Source: Urophycis tenuis
Lineage: Eukaryota; Chordata; Actinopteri; Gadiformes; Phycidae
NCBI GenBank assembly: GCA_036785325.1
Contig: JAXIVH010000019.1
Location: forward strand, 484,840 to 548,839
DNA length: 64,000 bases
Direction of reading: 5' to 3'
Shown: in pieces, positions 11,156-21,409 of the stretch
How the letters are laid out: each line of letters begins with the position of its first letter
Numbering within the stretch: position 1 is the stretch's first letter
Notes under the pieces: generated by a model
Database searches by the model: none
Told to the model about the DNA's origin: nothing
Seen by the model: the letters and a program-made list of their open reading frames with translations, nothing else
Translations under genes and position numbers: made by a program

Positions 11156-11469
11156 AACATCGTATACAAATGAAATAAGTAGCATAATATAGCTGACATG
11201 AAGATAAAGCCAACACAGTAAAACAAATAGGCAGATACGTCTGAATAAACGTTACAAAATATTCTTAATAATGCTGGCATCTGACATGTTAACAGTATAT
11301 AAACAAATAAACTTACAGATTATGCTTCTTCACAAGCAAAACAAAGCGGATGGAGGATTGTGCGACGCTTCCCTCCACACGGTGATGTCCGTCAAAATGG
11401 CCGCTTCAAAGCCTGAAAATGTATTAAATGCCTGAGCAACACGTGAAAAAGCCCAGTCGATGGCGCTAA
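11156..11469. other. AT-rich non-coding stretch (unit 1)
   Basis: No gene, transposon end or repeat was recognised. The same stretch is present in unit 2 (35136-35449) with a few substitutions. Confidence 0.5.
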
Positions 11470-14313
11470 ACTGCGCTAAATCTATGTGTGTGACCCCTAT
11501 CCCAGTGAGGACATCTACCCATCACAGACGCCGTCCACGACCCAATACTCAACGCTGCACCCCTTCCAATCTGCTCTACCCGTCTCTCCCTGTCTGCCAT
11601 GACCTTGAAGTGATGGGCAGACTCTGTAACTGCCAATCGGTGGTCAGGAAGGCCTACTCCATGTCTGCTTCCAGACCCTCCACTCCCTGGCCCTAACAGA
11701 AACCTGGATCACTCCAGACAACACGGCCACTCCAGCTGCCCTCTCTAGCGAGGAGGGGGGACTGGACTCCTCATCTCATTCAAGTGGTCCTACCGGGTGC
11801 ATCTTCTGGGACACCAGACCAGCGTTTGAATTCCACACTGTTGCTATCACCATTCCCATCAAGCTCTACATTGCAGTCATCTACCATCCTCCGGCTCCCT
11901 TCCATGACTTCTACGACGAGATGGATGCCCTCCTCAGCTGCTTTCCTGAAGATGGTACTCCACTGGTTGTACTGGGCGACTTCAATATCCAACCACAGAA
12001 GTTACAATCATCTGACTTTACAACCTTTTTTACCTCATTTGACCTAACACTCTCTCCTTCTCCTCCTACCCACAGAGCCAGGAACCAACTTGATTCTGTC
12101 TTCACGAGGCTTCACAACTTGTCTTGTCTTCACAAGGTCCGGCAGTACCGCGCACCCTGTTACCTTGCTCTCTGTGTCTGACCATCACTTTGTTGCTTTC
12201 TTTCTCCACTTGAAGTCCCCCTCCTCTGTTCTGTTCCTCCTACCACCCACACTGTCACCACCCGCAGTAACCTGAAAACCCTCTCCCCCTCCACTCTCTC
12301 CTCTTCTGTTCTCTCATCACTACCCCCCCAGAACAATTCTCACTACTCTCCACTGAGGAAGCCTCCTCTACCCTGCTCTCCTCCGTCTCCTCCTCTTTGG
12401 ACTTCCTCTGTCACCTCTCATCCAGACCTGCGCAATCTTCTCTCCTCTCCTCCTTGGCTGTTGGAATCTCTGCGGGCTCAGAGAACAGAGCTACTGACAA
12501 CTGAGAGGAAATGGAAGAAATCAGGGTGTGCTGATGATCTCTCCCACTACCTGCACCTCCTCTCAGACTTCACCTCCACAGTGTCAGCAGCCAAATCAAT
12601 ATTCTACTGGAATAAGATCAACTCCTCTGTCTCCAACCCCAGAAAACTGTTTTCCATGTTCTCCTCTCTCCTCCCCCCTCCCCCCCGCTTCCTCACTCAC
12701 TGCTGACGATTTTTCCGACTACTTTACCAAGAAGGCAGACCTGAGAGGACTGCAATTTCATCTGTGCTATATGCCTGCCATGTAGAACACTTGACAATAA
12801 AGATAATTGAATCTTGAATCTTGAAGGTGACGGACATCAGCATCTCCCTTACCCCTGCTGCTTTCTTCCCTAGCCCCACCTCCACAGCTATTCTCCCTCC
12901 CCCAGATCCTGCCTCTGCTAGACTTAACTGTGTTACCCCTCCTCTCTCTTCCAAAGAGGTCATGAGACTGGTCACATCCAACCATGTGATCACCTGTCCT
13001 CTTGACCCCATCCCCTCCTCCAGGCCATCTTGAACGACATCCTACTGTTTATCACCACCCTCATTAACTCTTCCCTCACCTCAGTTCTCGTCCCTGCACC
13101 CTTCAAAACTGCCAGAGTCAAACCACTCCTCAAGAAGCCTACCCTCGACACTGCTGACATCCTGAACAACAGACCGGTATCTCTGCTATGATTCCTTTCT
13201 AAAACCCTGGAATGTGCAGTCTCTAACCAACTATCCTCCTACATCTCAGAAACCGACTTCCTGGATCCCCATCAGTCTGGCTTCAAGACTGCACACTGGC
13301 CCTGCTGACGGTGACCGAGTCCCTTCGTGTCGCCAAAGCCTCTTTACTCTCATCGGTGCTTGTTCTGCTTGACCTGTCTGCGGCGTTCGACCCTGTGAAC
13401 CACCAGACCTTCACCACCCTCACTGAAATCGGCATTAGGTATCAGGTCACATGGAATGACTCCCTGTCCAAACCCCGCTCGCTAAACACTGGTGTCTTTC
13501 AAGGCTCAGTACTAGGACCGCTTCTGTTCTCCCTATATACCAAATCTCTAGGCTCTGCAATCACATCACATGGCTTCTCCTATCACTGTTATGCAGACGA
13601 CACTCGACCATTCCTTTCCTTCCCCTCCTCGGACACTGATTGCAACACGCATCTCAGAATTCTTGGCAGATATCAGCTCGTGGACAAATGTGCATCAACT
13701 CAAGCTCAATCTTGCAAAGACTGAGCTTCTCTTCATACCGGGGAAAGACTGCCCTCACAGGGACCTACTGATCTCGGTCGAGGGCATCACAGTATCTGCC
13801 TCACCGACCGCAAGGAACCTGGGCATAATACTCGACAACCAACTGTCCTGCACTGAAAACATCACTGCAGTGACCCGATCCTGTAGATTTGCTCTCTACA
13901 TCATCTGCAGGATCTGACCTGTCCTCACAAGGGAAGCGACACAGCTTCTGACCCAAGCACTTGTCATCTCCTGCCTCGACTACTGCAACTCGCTCTTAGA
14001 TGGACTCCCAGCAACCGCGATTAAACCTTTGCAGCGGATCCAGAACGCTGCAGTACGCCTTGTGTTCAACTGACCCAAAGGCTCCCATGTAACCCCCCCT
14101 CTTCCATGACCTCCACTGGTTCTCTGGGGCTCACATCAAATTCAAGACGATGCTACTTGCCTACAAAGCCGCTGGAACTGCCCCTACCTACCTCCAAACG
14201 TTAGTGAAACACCAGGCCCTTGTTCAAACACTCAACTACCTCAGCTGGTCGACTGGTACCTCCATCACTAAAAGGAGGAAAAGGTTGGATGGCGAAATCA
14301 CAACTCTTCTCTG
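11470..14313 (+). pseudogene. degenerate L2-type LINE (unit 1 copy), endonuclease and RT remnants
   Basis: Plus-strand LINE decayed by many frameshifts. The endonuclease part is at 11680-12180: LTETWITP, AVIYHPPAPFHDFYDEMD, then PLVVLGDFNIQPQKLQS. The RT part is at 13030-13920: VKPLLKKPTLD, LVLLDLSAAFDPVNHQ, GSVLGPLLFSLYTKSLG, CYADDTR and LNLAKTELLFIPGKD. The C-terminal part (13930-14310) keeps CLDYCNSLLDGLPAT, a LHWFSG-like stretch and MLLAYKAAGTAPTYL. The catalytic YADD box is still legible, but no long frame is open. A short LINE tail interrupts it (12744-12828). A gypsy element splits its 3' end, which continues at 22613. Confidence 0.85.
12744..12828 (+). mobile_element. very short LINE 3'-end insertion inside the degenerate LINE
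   Basis: About 85 bp ending ACTTGACAATAAAGATAATT and then (GAATCTT)n. It is a 5'-truncated LINE tail of the type seen at 60430-60476 and interrupts the host LINE between its KKAD and TDISISLTPA readings. It is present in both duplication units (41627-41709), so it is older than the duplication. Confidence 0.7.
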
Positions 14314-15516
14314 TGTAGCATGTGGAATTAGTTACGGGAGGGCAGTGTTTTAGGGTTCTCTCCCCTTGGTGCTTGGGTGACGTCATGATTAGCAGCAAGG
14401 AGGGGGGTTGTAATTTAGACGGGCATATGTACAAACACCTGGGGTCCTTAGCCAAGTAACTCGTCCATGCTACTAGCGAGGTGTTTGTGCGAGGCAGCGG
14501 TGTCGGTGCTGTGGCTTGGTCCAGGTATGTCTGAATGCACTTCTTCTGTGGCTCTTATTTTGTCTGTGCCAACTTATTTAAGTGGGTGTCTGTTTGTTTA
14601 GCGTGAGAGGGAGCCAGCGCAGATGTGGCCGGACAACGTGGGTAAACAACGTGGGTTCAGTGTGACTGCACTAACGCTGCCGCAGGTATGTGTAACCACG
14701 CCGATACTCCTGATTATACAGTAACGCTATCGCGTCTTTTCGGCGCCGTGTGTTTAAGCAAGGGCTCTGTTGCAATGCACGTTGTGGGATGTGAACATCT
14801 GACGGTGTGTGTGTTTGTTTGTTTGTTTTTAGACCGACGCAGTTTTACGGTGTGCTAGCTGCTGTTCTTTTTAGATTGTTTGTATGCTTGTATGTGCTAC
14901 TCCTGGTCATATGATTTTGATTTTCCCTCTAGCCGGTGGGCTGTCCGTTTGACTTGTCTGTGTTGCGAGCCACAGGTTAGAGGGGTTTTCTGTATTTTTG
15001 TTTTGTTTGTTTGTTTTGTTTTTTTTGTGTTTCCCCATAACCCTTAGTCTCCCCCTCTTAGCATCTGTCAAGCCATAGATCTTTAGAGGCACTGGGAAGC
15101 AGGTCTCCTTAATCACTACCTAGTGACAGAGTGCTGTGATGTGGTGTGGACTCGTGTCCTTAGTCACCACCAGTGTGTCTTCTTTTTGGAGTGGAAAAGT
15201 GAGGTTTGTAGTGTGTGCGTAATCGACTGTGTTGCCCGAAAAAAGGGGTGTGTGTTCACCTGTAAGAGACTAGCTTCCCGTAGTGTCCTCCTTTCTAGTG
15301 GTTTTGTCTAATTAACCTTCCCGTTGGGGTCGTCCCATTGTGTATTTATTGACCAACCTGTACCACCTCTATAATATTAAATAAAGAATCTGTAACTGTC
15401 CCTTACCAGTGTTGGCATACTCATTGTTACACTCAGAGTTCCTCTTGCTTCGATGCCACTATATACTGGTTAACTCAAGGGGTGGCGTAGTCGGCATCCA
15501 TTAGGGGGGTGCCACA
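14314..15516 (+). repeat. 5' LTR of the gypsy element
   Basis: Begins TGTAGCATG and ends GTGCCACA. A TATA-like TATTTAAG lies near 14575 and a polyadenylation signal AATAAA at 15380-15385, close to the LTR end as expected of R-U5. The length equals that of the 3' LTR exactly. Confidence 0.93.
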
Positions 15517-15518
15517 TT

Positions 15519-15536
15519 TGGCGTTGTCGGGAGGAT
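15519..15536 (+). promoter_or_regulatory. primer-binding-site candidate
   Basis: TGGCGTTGTCGGGAGGAT begins 3 nt after the 5' LTR. It has the TGG start expected for pairing with a tRNA CCA end. The tRNA was not identified. Confidence 0.5.
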
Positions 15537-15638
15537 ATTTTTTTTCCCTTGTGGAGTGTTGTGTTAGGTTGGTCAAGGGAGTAGCGTGTGTGGGTGTGTG
15601 TGTGCGCGTGTGGTTTAAGAACAGCAGCTGGCGACAAG

Positions 15639-16736
15639 ATGAACGAGCCCGACGAAGGAGCCAATGCAGAGCTACAGCAGCTGCGGGAAAGCTTGGACCG
15701 GCTCAGAGTTGAAAATGAGAGACTGTCTCGTGCCAGAAATGGAGGTGCGGGGGATATGGTCGGTGACGAGGGTCCCCTGCCGGTGCGACGGGAACAGGCC
15801 TTGTATCTCCCTAGAGAGAGGCGGTGCCCAAAGTTTTCTGGCTCTGTCGCCTTGGGATCGCTTCCCATTGAAGAGTGGATTGGGGAGGCTCAAAACTGTA
15901 TCCGGTCAAGATATATGTCTGATTTTGAAAAAGCTATGCTTTTGTATGACCATCTAGAGGGCGAAGCCCGAAATGAAATCAAATATAGACCGGCAGCGGT
16001 AAGAGAAAACCCAACACAAATTCTGGACATTTTAAAAGAGGTATATGGGTGCTCAAAGTCCTATGTGTTTTGGCAACAACGTTTTTTTGATAGGAAGCAA
16101 AAAGAAAATGAGTCACTTTTTGAGTTTTCCCATGCGTTGATGGAACTGGTGGAAAAGGTGAAACTGTCCAAAGAAAATGCCATAGCTAATCCTGAGTTAG
16201 TATTGCGTGACCAGTTCTGTGAAAATGTTAATGACCACATGTTGCGGAGAGAACTTAAGAGACTGGTACGGGCTAATGAAACATTTACACTCTTAGACGT
16301 ACGGTGTGAAGCCATTCGGTGGGTGGAGGAGGGACAGGCATGCCGCGACCGGAGCCACCGCCCTAAGGGGCACATCGTGAGTGAAACTCAGTATACGTCA
16401 CAATGTGAGGTCACCTGTACTCCAAACTCTGAACTAGCTGAACTGAAAGATATTGTCTCCAAACAACAAGCCCAAATAGATTCTTTGGTAAAACATTTAA
16501 CACAGTCTAGTCATCAAGCCTCGGCTCCTCAGACACACCGAGGGGGTCAGTTTAGACGTGCCCCTGATGGCCAACCTATTTGTCACCGATGCGACCAACC
16601 TGGACACATAGCGCGTTACTGTCAGACAGCCCGCCCTCAGAGTAGCTTTAGGCCAGTTTCCCGTCCACCCCCTGACAATTCTACTAGTCAGCCAAGGGCC
16701 CCTGCCAATAACTCCAGCAGCCATCTGGGAAACTAG
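15639..16736 (+). CDS. gypsy Gag polyprotein
   Basis: The ATG at 15639 is preferred over the upstream open GTG at 15588 because the upstream codons are low-complexity Val/Cys readings. This gives about 365 aa. The N-terminus has a leucine-heptad segment (LQQLRESLDRLRVENERL) likely to form a coiled coil. The middle contains a capsid-like region with EEWIGEAQNCI and MLLYDHLEGEARNEIKY. The C-terminal part has one CCHC zinc knuckle, CHRCDQPGHIARYC, with intact C-x2-C-x4-H-x4-C spacing, followed by a Pro/Ser-rich tail. It ends in TAG. The pol frame lies in a different phase just downstream, so Pol expression would need frameshifting or reinitiation. The frame looks fully intact. Confidence 0.9.
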   Translation: MNEPDEGANAELQQLRESLDRLRVENERLSRARNGGAGDMVGDEGPLPVRREQALYLPRERRCPKFSGSVALGSLPIEEWIGEAQNCIRSRYMSDFEKAMLLYDHLEGEARNEIKYRPAAVRENPTQILDILKEVYGCSKSYVFWQQRFFDRKQKENESLFEFSHALMELVEKVKLSKENAIANPELVLRDQFCENVNDHMLRRELKRLVRANETFTLLDVRCEAIRWVEEGQACRDRSHRPKGHIVSETQYTSQCEVTCTPNSELAELKDIVSKQQAQIDSLVKHLTQSSHQASAPQTHRGGQFRRAPDGQPICHRCDQPGHIARYCQTARPQSSFRPVSRPPPDNSTSQPRAPANNSSSHLGN

Positions 16737-16747
16737 CGCCCCCCAGT

Positions 16748-19189
16748 GTGCAGAGCCACACACTGGGAGGGGAGGTCTCTGGTTCCATATTTTCTTCTCC
16801 CTACAGTCAGTTAGTGGGGAAATGTCCGGTCTTGAGCGTGGAAATGGGGGGCGTAATGGTTTCCTGCTTAATTGACACTGGGTCAATGGTCACAACAATT
16901 ACTGAGAGTTTCTTCAACAAAGAGTTCCTTCATCTGCAGGAGAGAGACTGCAACTGGTTAGGCTTGAAGGCAGCTAATGGTCTAGATATACCGTACATTG
17001 GCTATGTTGAGATAGACGTAACGGTTCTGGGGCAATGTATTCCTGGGAGGGGGGTACTGATTGTCAGGGACCCGGAGGATGTGACTCTCCACAGCCGTAA
17101 GACGGTATTGCCAGGCATTCTGGGCATGAATATCTTGGGGGAATGCTATAAGGTACTTTTCGAGCAGCATGGCTCCCAGCTCTTCCGCTCTCTGCCAGTT
17201 AGGTCGGCGGCCCCAGCAGCACAACGTGCCTTGAGGCAATGTGAGAAGATCCAGGCTGTCGTTGATGCGGTCAAACCCTTTAAGGTGAAGATTCAGGGAA
17301 AGGCCTCCTTTTGTATTGCGGCCGGCTGTCTCACCATGGTCCCCGTGACATGCCCTCAGATAGAGTCAGCGGAGTTTTTGCTGGAGCCACTGAGCTTTGA
17401 TGAAGAGCAGTTGCCCGAAGGCCTCCTTGTGTCCCCCACCCTTGTTTCAGCACGGAAGGGCATTGCTTACGCCCCTGTAGTCAATGTCAATAACACTGAC
17501 GTATGGCTGTACCCACGCCGCACCATTGGCACAGTTCAAGCAGTAGTCGCACCTGCTACAGGGACCGCATCCATTGTGGTAGACCCTTCCTGGGAGGACT
17601 GTTGTGCATACGTGTCCACTCAAGAAGTGATCCCAGACCCTGTGGCTACGGCCACTCTTTCCCCTGACTTCGAGGGACTCACCCAACAGCAAGCTACTCA
17701 GGCCAAAACTGTGTTCGCCCAGTACAACAATATTTTCTCCAGGGACGATGGAGACTTAGGGTGCACCTCCCTAATCACGCACGAAATCCCCGTACTAGAC
17801 GATGCCCCGGTTCGTCAGCCATACAGACGGATCCCACCCTCCCAGTACGAGACAGTGAAAGCGCACATTCAAACACTGCTGGATAGCCAGGTTATTAGAG
17901 AAAGTTGTAGCCCATACTCTTCCCCCATCGTCCTGGTGACGAAGAAGGACGGGAGTCTTAGATTGTGCGTAGACTATCGACAGTTGAATGCAAAGACCCG
18001 TCGTGATGCATATCCCCTCCCCCGAATTGAAGAGTCCTTGGATGCCCTGTCGGGGGCAAAGTGGTTCTCCACACTGGACCTCGCGAGTGGTTACAACCAG
18101 GTCCCTGTGGCTGAGAAGGACAAACCCAAGACTGCCTTTTGCACTCCATTTGGCCTCTTTGAGTTCAATAGGATGCCATTTGGTCTCTGCAACGCTCCGG
18201 GCACGTTTCAGCGGCTTATGGAGCGCATGTTTGGGGACTGCAGGTACCAATCTGTTCTTTTATACCTTGATGATATAATCATCTTTTCTGCCACTGTAGA
18301 GCAACACCTGGAGCGATTAGGGGAGGTGTTTGCAAGGCTGCAAAAACAAGGGCTTAAGGTCAAGCGTTCCAAATGCAACTTTTTTCAGCATCAAGTGAGC
18401 TACCTGGGCCATGTGGTCTCCGAGGAGGGCGTGTCAACTGATCCTACCAAAATCGAGGCCGTGAAGGAGTGGAGGCGCCCAAAACACCTCGCCGAACTGC
18501 GCTCCTTTCTCGGTTTTGCCAGCTATTATCGGCGATTTGTAGAGGGTTTCTCTAAACTGGCCACCCCTCTACACCACTTAGTAGGGAAGTTGAGTGGACC
18601 CCGGCGTAAGGGAAAGACCCCCCCAGTCCCCCTCATGGCAGCGTGGGATGAAGCTTGTGAAAGTGCTTTCCAGTTGCTTAAAGAAAGGCTCACCTCCGCC
18701 CCAGTCTTGGCTTATGCAGACTTTAAGAAGCCCTTCATTCTTGAAGTCGATGCTAGCCACGGGGGCCTAGGAGCCATACTGTCCCAAGAGCATGATGGGA
18801 AAGTCCGCCCAGTCGCCTTTGCCAGTCGAGGGCTGAGGCCAACGGAGAGAAATATGGACAATTATAGCTCCATGAAACTTGAACTCCTTGCGCTGAAGTG
18901 GGGGGTTACAGAGAAGTTTCGGGAGTATTTGTTGGGAAATCATTTCACTATCTTGACTGACAACAACCCGCTAAGCCATCTGCAAACTGCAAAGCTGGGA
19001 GCGCTTGAGCAGCGGTGGGCGTCCCAACTGGCCTCCTTCAACTTCACCATCCAGTATCGGCCAGGAAGGAACAATCAAAACGCTGACGCCTTGGCAATAC
19101 CTGGACAGATTTGCCATGGATACGGAGGTGCCGGCCCTGGGAGCTTTGGCAGAGGAGTGGTCGCTACCCACCCAGGAGATACAGTGTGA
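16748..19189 (+). CDS. gypsy Pol part 1: protease, reverse transcriptase, RNase H
   Basis: An open frame of about 810 codons, beginning without an ATG just after gag. Protease: CLIDTGSMVTTI (about residues 36-50). RT: LPRIEESLDALSGAKWFSTL, then RMPFGLCNAPGTFQRLMERM and the catalytic LYLDDIIIFS box (about residue 510). The connection follows with LRSFLGFASYYRRFV. RNase H: ILEVDASHGGLGAILSQE (about residue 665), then LTDNNPLSHL and RPGRNNQNADAL. The frame leaves the gypsy consensus right after NADAL and stops at 19189, while the integrase is open in another frame overlapping from 19005. The break looks like a small indel near 19085, not a programmed site, because it lies between RNase H and integrase. 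All catalytic motifs named are intact. Confidence 0.92.
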   Translation: MQSHTLGGEVSGSIFSSPYSQLVGKCPVLSVEMGGVMVSCLIDTGSMVTTITESFFNKEFLHLQERDCNWLGLKAANGLDIPYIGYVEIDVTVLGQCIPGRGVLIVRDPEDVTLHSRKTVLPGILGMNILGECYKVLFEQHGSQLFRSLPVRSAAPAAQRALRQCEKIQAVVDAVKPFKVKIQGKASFCIAAGCLTMVPVTCPQIESAEFLLEPLSFDEEQLPEGLLVSPTLVSARKGIAYAPVVNVNNTDVWLYPRRTIGTVQAVVAPATGTASIVVDPSWEDCCAYVSTQEVIPDPVATATLSPDFEGLTQQQATQAKTVFAQYNNIFSRDDGDLGCTSLITHEIPVLDDAPVRQPYRRIPPSQYETVKAHIQTLLDSQVIRESCSPYSSPIVLVTKKDGSLRLCVDYRQLNAKTRRDAYPLPRIEESLDALSGAKWFSTLDLASGYNQVPVAEKDKPKTAFCTPFGLFEFNRMPFGLCNAPGTFQRLMERMFGDCRYQSVLLYLDDIIIFSATVEQHLERLGEVFARLQKQGLKVKRSKCNFFQHQVSYLGHVVSEEGVSTDPTKIEAVKEWRRPKHLAELRSFLGFASYYRRFVEGFSKLATPLHHLVGKLSGPRRKGKTPPVPLMAAWDEACESAFQLLKERLTSAPVLAYADFKKPFILEVDASHGGLGAILSQEHDGKVRPVAFASRGLRPTERNMDNYSSMKLELLALKWGVTEKFREYLLGNHFTILTDNNPLSHLQTAKLGALEQRWASQLASFNFTIQYRPGRNNQNADALAIPGQICHGYGGAGPGSFGRGVVATHPGDTV

Positions 19190-20849
19190 GGAAATGGTTG
19201 CACTACCTGGGCGCACGCCGCAAGATCTCGGGCAGCTGCAGGAGGCAGATCCGGTTATTGGACCGGTGCGCAAGTATCACCTAGAAGGGCGACGTCCAGG
19301 GGGCGAAGAGCGTGCGCTATTGTCCAGAGCTAGTAGAGCCCTGCTCCGGCAGTGGGAGCGCCTGGTGGAACAGGAGGGGGTATTGTACCGCCGCATTCAT
19401 GCTCCGGGGGGAGGTCCAGAGACGTTTCAAGTCCTGCTTCCTCAGTGTTTACAAGAGGAAGTATTGCAAAGTGTCCATGACCATCAAGGACACCAAGGCA
19501 TCGAGAGGACTCTTCAGCTCCTACGGACCAGGTGTTTTTGGCCAAAGATGACTCAAGATGCTGAGCAGTGGTGCCAACGATGTCAGAGGTGTGTGCTGGG
19601 GAAGGCGGTTCAGCCCAAAGTTCGGCCACATTGGGGCACATTGCAAGCCAGCCAACCCAATGAGATCTTAGCCCTTGACTTCACCATCCTGGAGCCTGCC
19701 AGCGATGGCAGAGAGAATGTGTTGGTCCTTACAGACATCTTCACTAAATATACTCAAGCCATTCCCACCAAAGACCAAAGGGCAGCCACCGTCGCCACAG
19801 CGCTAGTGCAGCAGTGGTTTCATCGATTTGGCCCCCCAGGGCGAATACACTCGGACCAAGGGCGTAACTTTGAGAGCGCATTGATTCAGCAGTTGTGTCA
19901 GATGTATGGTATTCAAAAAAGCAGAACAACCCCTTACCACCCTCAAGGCAATGGGCAATGTGAACGGTTCAACCGTACATTACATGACCTTCTGCGCACC
20001 TTACCAGCAGCAGAGAAGCGACGTTGGCCGACCCATCTGCCCCAGCTCACCTTCGCTTACAACACCACGCCCCATCAGACGACGGGGCACACTCCATATT
20101 ACCTCATGTTCGGCCGTCACCCAAGATTGCCGGTGGATTTCCTGCTTGGGATCCCGGAGACAGCCCAACCTGCAGACGCTTTGGAGGAATGGATTCAGAA
20201 GCATCAGGAGAGCGTGGAACTGACCCAAGAACAGGTTAGACAAAGATCGGAGGAACAGGCACGGCAGCGGAACCAGAACCACAACGCCCAAGTGAACGAT
20301 GCTGGGTTTGAAAGAGGGCAGCTTGTATACCTGCGCAATCATGTGCAGGGACGTAATAAAATTCAAGACCACTGGAATGGCAACGTCTTCCATGTGATTC
20401 GAAACCCCCCCAGGGATGGGGTAGTATACACTGTGGCCCCCCAGGGTGGTGGACCGGTCCGGCATGTCCACAGGTCTGAGTTGAGAGCAGTGCCTGACGG
20501 GTTGCGGCCAGAACCGGAGAGGAGTACTCGTGCAACCCATAGAGCTAACCTGCCTACAGTCCCTACACCCCCAGAGGAGGACCCTTCTGGAGGTACGGTC
20601 GTGGTATATTATGAGGATGAGCCTGTGGAGGAGCCAGAGCTGCCCCGGGTCACTACCCCTGAGGATGTGGACGCTGCACCCGACCCCGTGCCCGACACCA
20701 TCCCCTTGTCCACGGCCCCGTCCTTGCGGAAATCTGCACGGTCTACAGCAGGCCAACACTCAAATCCCTACCGACTCCCACTGGGTTTTGCTATCAGGAA
20801 CGAGGAAGAGGGAAGAGTAATGGAAAGGGAACATCAAGATATGCAGTAG
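19090..20849 (+). CDS. gypsy Pol part 2: integrase
   Basis: The open frame runs from 19005, but homologous sequence begins about 19090. It shows the H2C2 zinc-binding domain (HQGIERTLQLL ... CQRCQRC), then the core: LALDFTILEP with the first Asp, RIHSDQGRNFE with the second, and QGNGQCERFNRTL with the Glu. The D-to-E spacing of the second pair is 35 residues, as in retroviral-type integrases. A C-terminal domain with GQLVYLRNHVQGRNKIQDHW follows, then an acidic, Pro-rich tail. It stops at TAG 20847. The integrase itself seems intact, but it is out of frame with RNase H, so this copy cannot make a continuous Pol without recoding. Confidence 0.9.
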
Positions 20850-20872
20850 AATGCAGTATAAAGGCCCATTTA

Positions 20873-21353
20873 TACCCTACGGTAATTACGGAAACGGAGG
20901 CTTTCACCCGGTTCCGGGGGTCGTTTCATCCGGCAGTTTGTCCGTTGGTCAAGAGCTTAGCAATCCGGTGAGCTCCGGGCGAAACGGAGCAATACCAGAG
21001 AAATTCATGGGGGCAGTAGAGAGTCAGGAGCGTTTTGGTTTCGGAAGTTTTATGGAGGAAGAAGAAGAAGGAAGAGAGGGAGATTTAAAAATGGCAATGG
21101 AGGAGAGAATATGTGAGATGGTTAAGGGGTACATTCATTTGTACGACGCCACGGTGCCTGGGCACCATAACATGCATAACATAATAACTTCCATAACATG
21201 TACATAATTGCAACCTCCTCAACAGACGCCATGTTTGTACCGCCCTCTAGAGGATTTCTTACGAACGTCCGTAATACGGACGGAGGCATAAACACAAGCT
21301 CCGGGAGCAACGTCTGGAACGGAGAGACGAATTTCGTCCGGTTCCGTAGGGTA
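20873..21353 (+). mobile_element. 481-bp Harbinger-like DNA transposon remnant nested in the gypsy
   Basis: Terminal inverted repeats TACCCTACGG ... CCGTAGGGTA, flanked by TA on both sides (20871-20872 and 21354-21355). Subterminal regions are GG/CC-rich with CGGAACCGG-like echoes. The interior encodes a short stretch after about 21050 (EERICEMVKGYIHLYDATVPG) resembling the start of a MADF/Myb-like DNA-binding domain, the type of second protein carried by PIF/Harbinger transposons. No transposase is present, so it would be an internally deleted, non-autonomous copy. The superfamily call is an inference from TIR, flank and the MADF-like peptide. Confidence 0.6.
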
Positions 21354-21395
21354 TAATAATAGCTTTACCTGCCATCGTCGGGCCGCCGATTTATT

Positions 21396-21409
21396 TGGAG
21401 GAGGTGGAT
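21396..21409 (+). promoter_or_regulatory. polypurine tract before the 3' LTR
   Basis: GGAGGAGGTGGAT directly precedes the TGTAGCATG start of the 3' LTR, the expected plus-strand primer position. Confidence 0.7.

Noticed and set aside
14574..15385. Host promoter or gene in the 14.5-15.4 kb region
   Set aside because: The TATA-like and AATAAA signals fall inside the gypsy LTR and recur in the second LTR.
15588..15638. GTG start for gypsy Gag
   Set aside because: Eukaryotic initiation at GTG is unlikely, and the codons before ATG 15639 are low-complexity GT-repeat readings.
20001..20759. 252-codon minus-strand frame
   Set aside because: Lies antisense to the gypsy integrase C-terminus and has no recognisable protein character.
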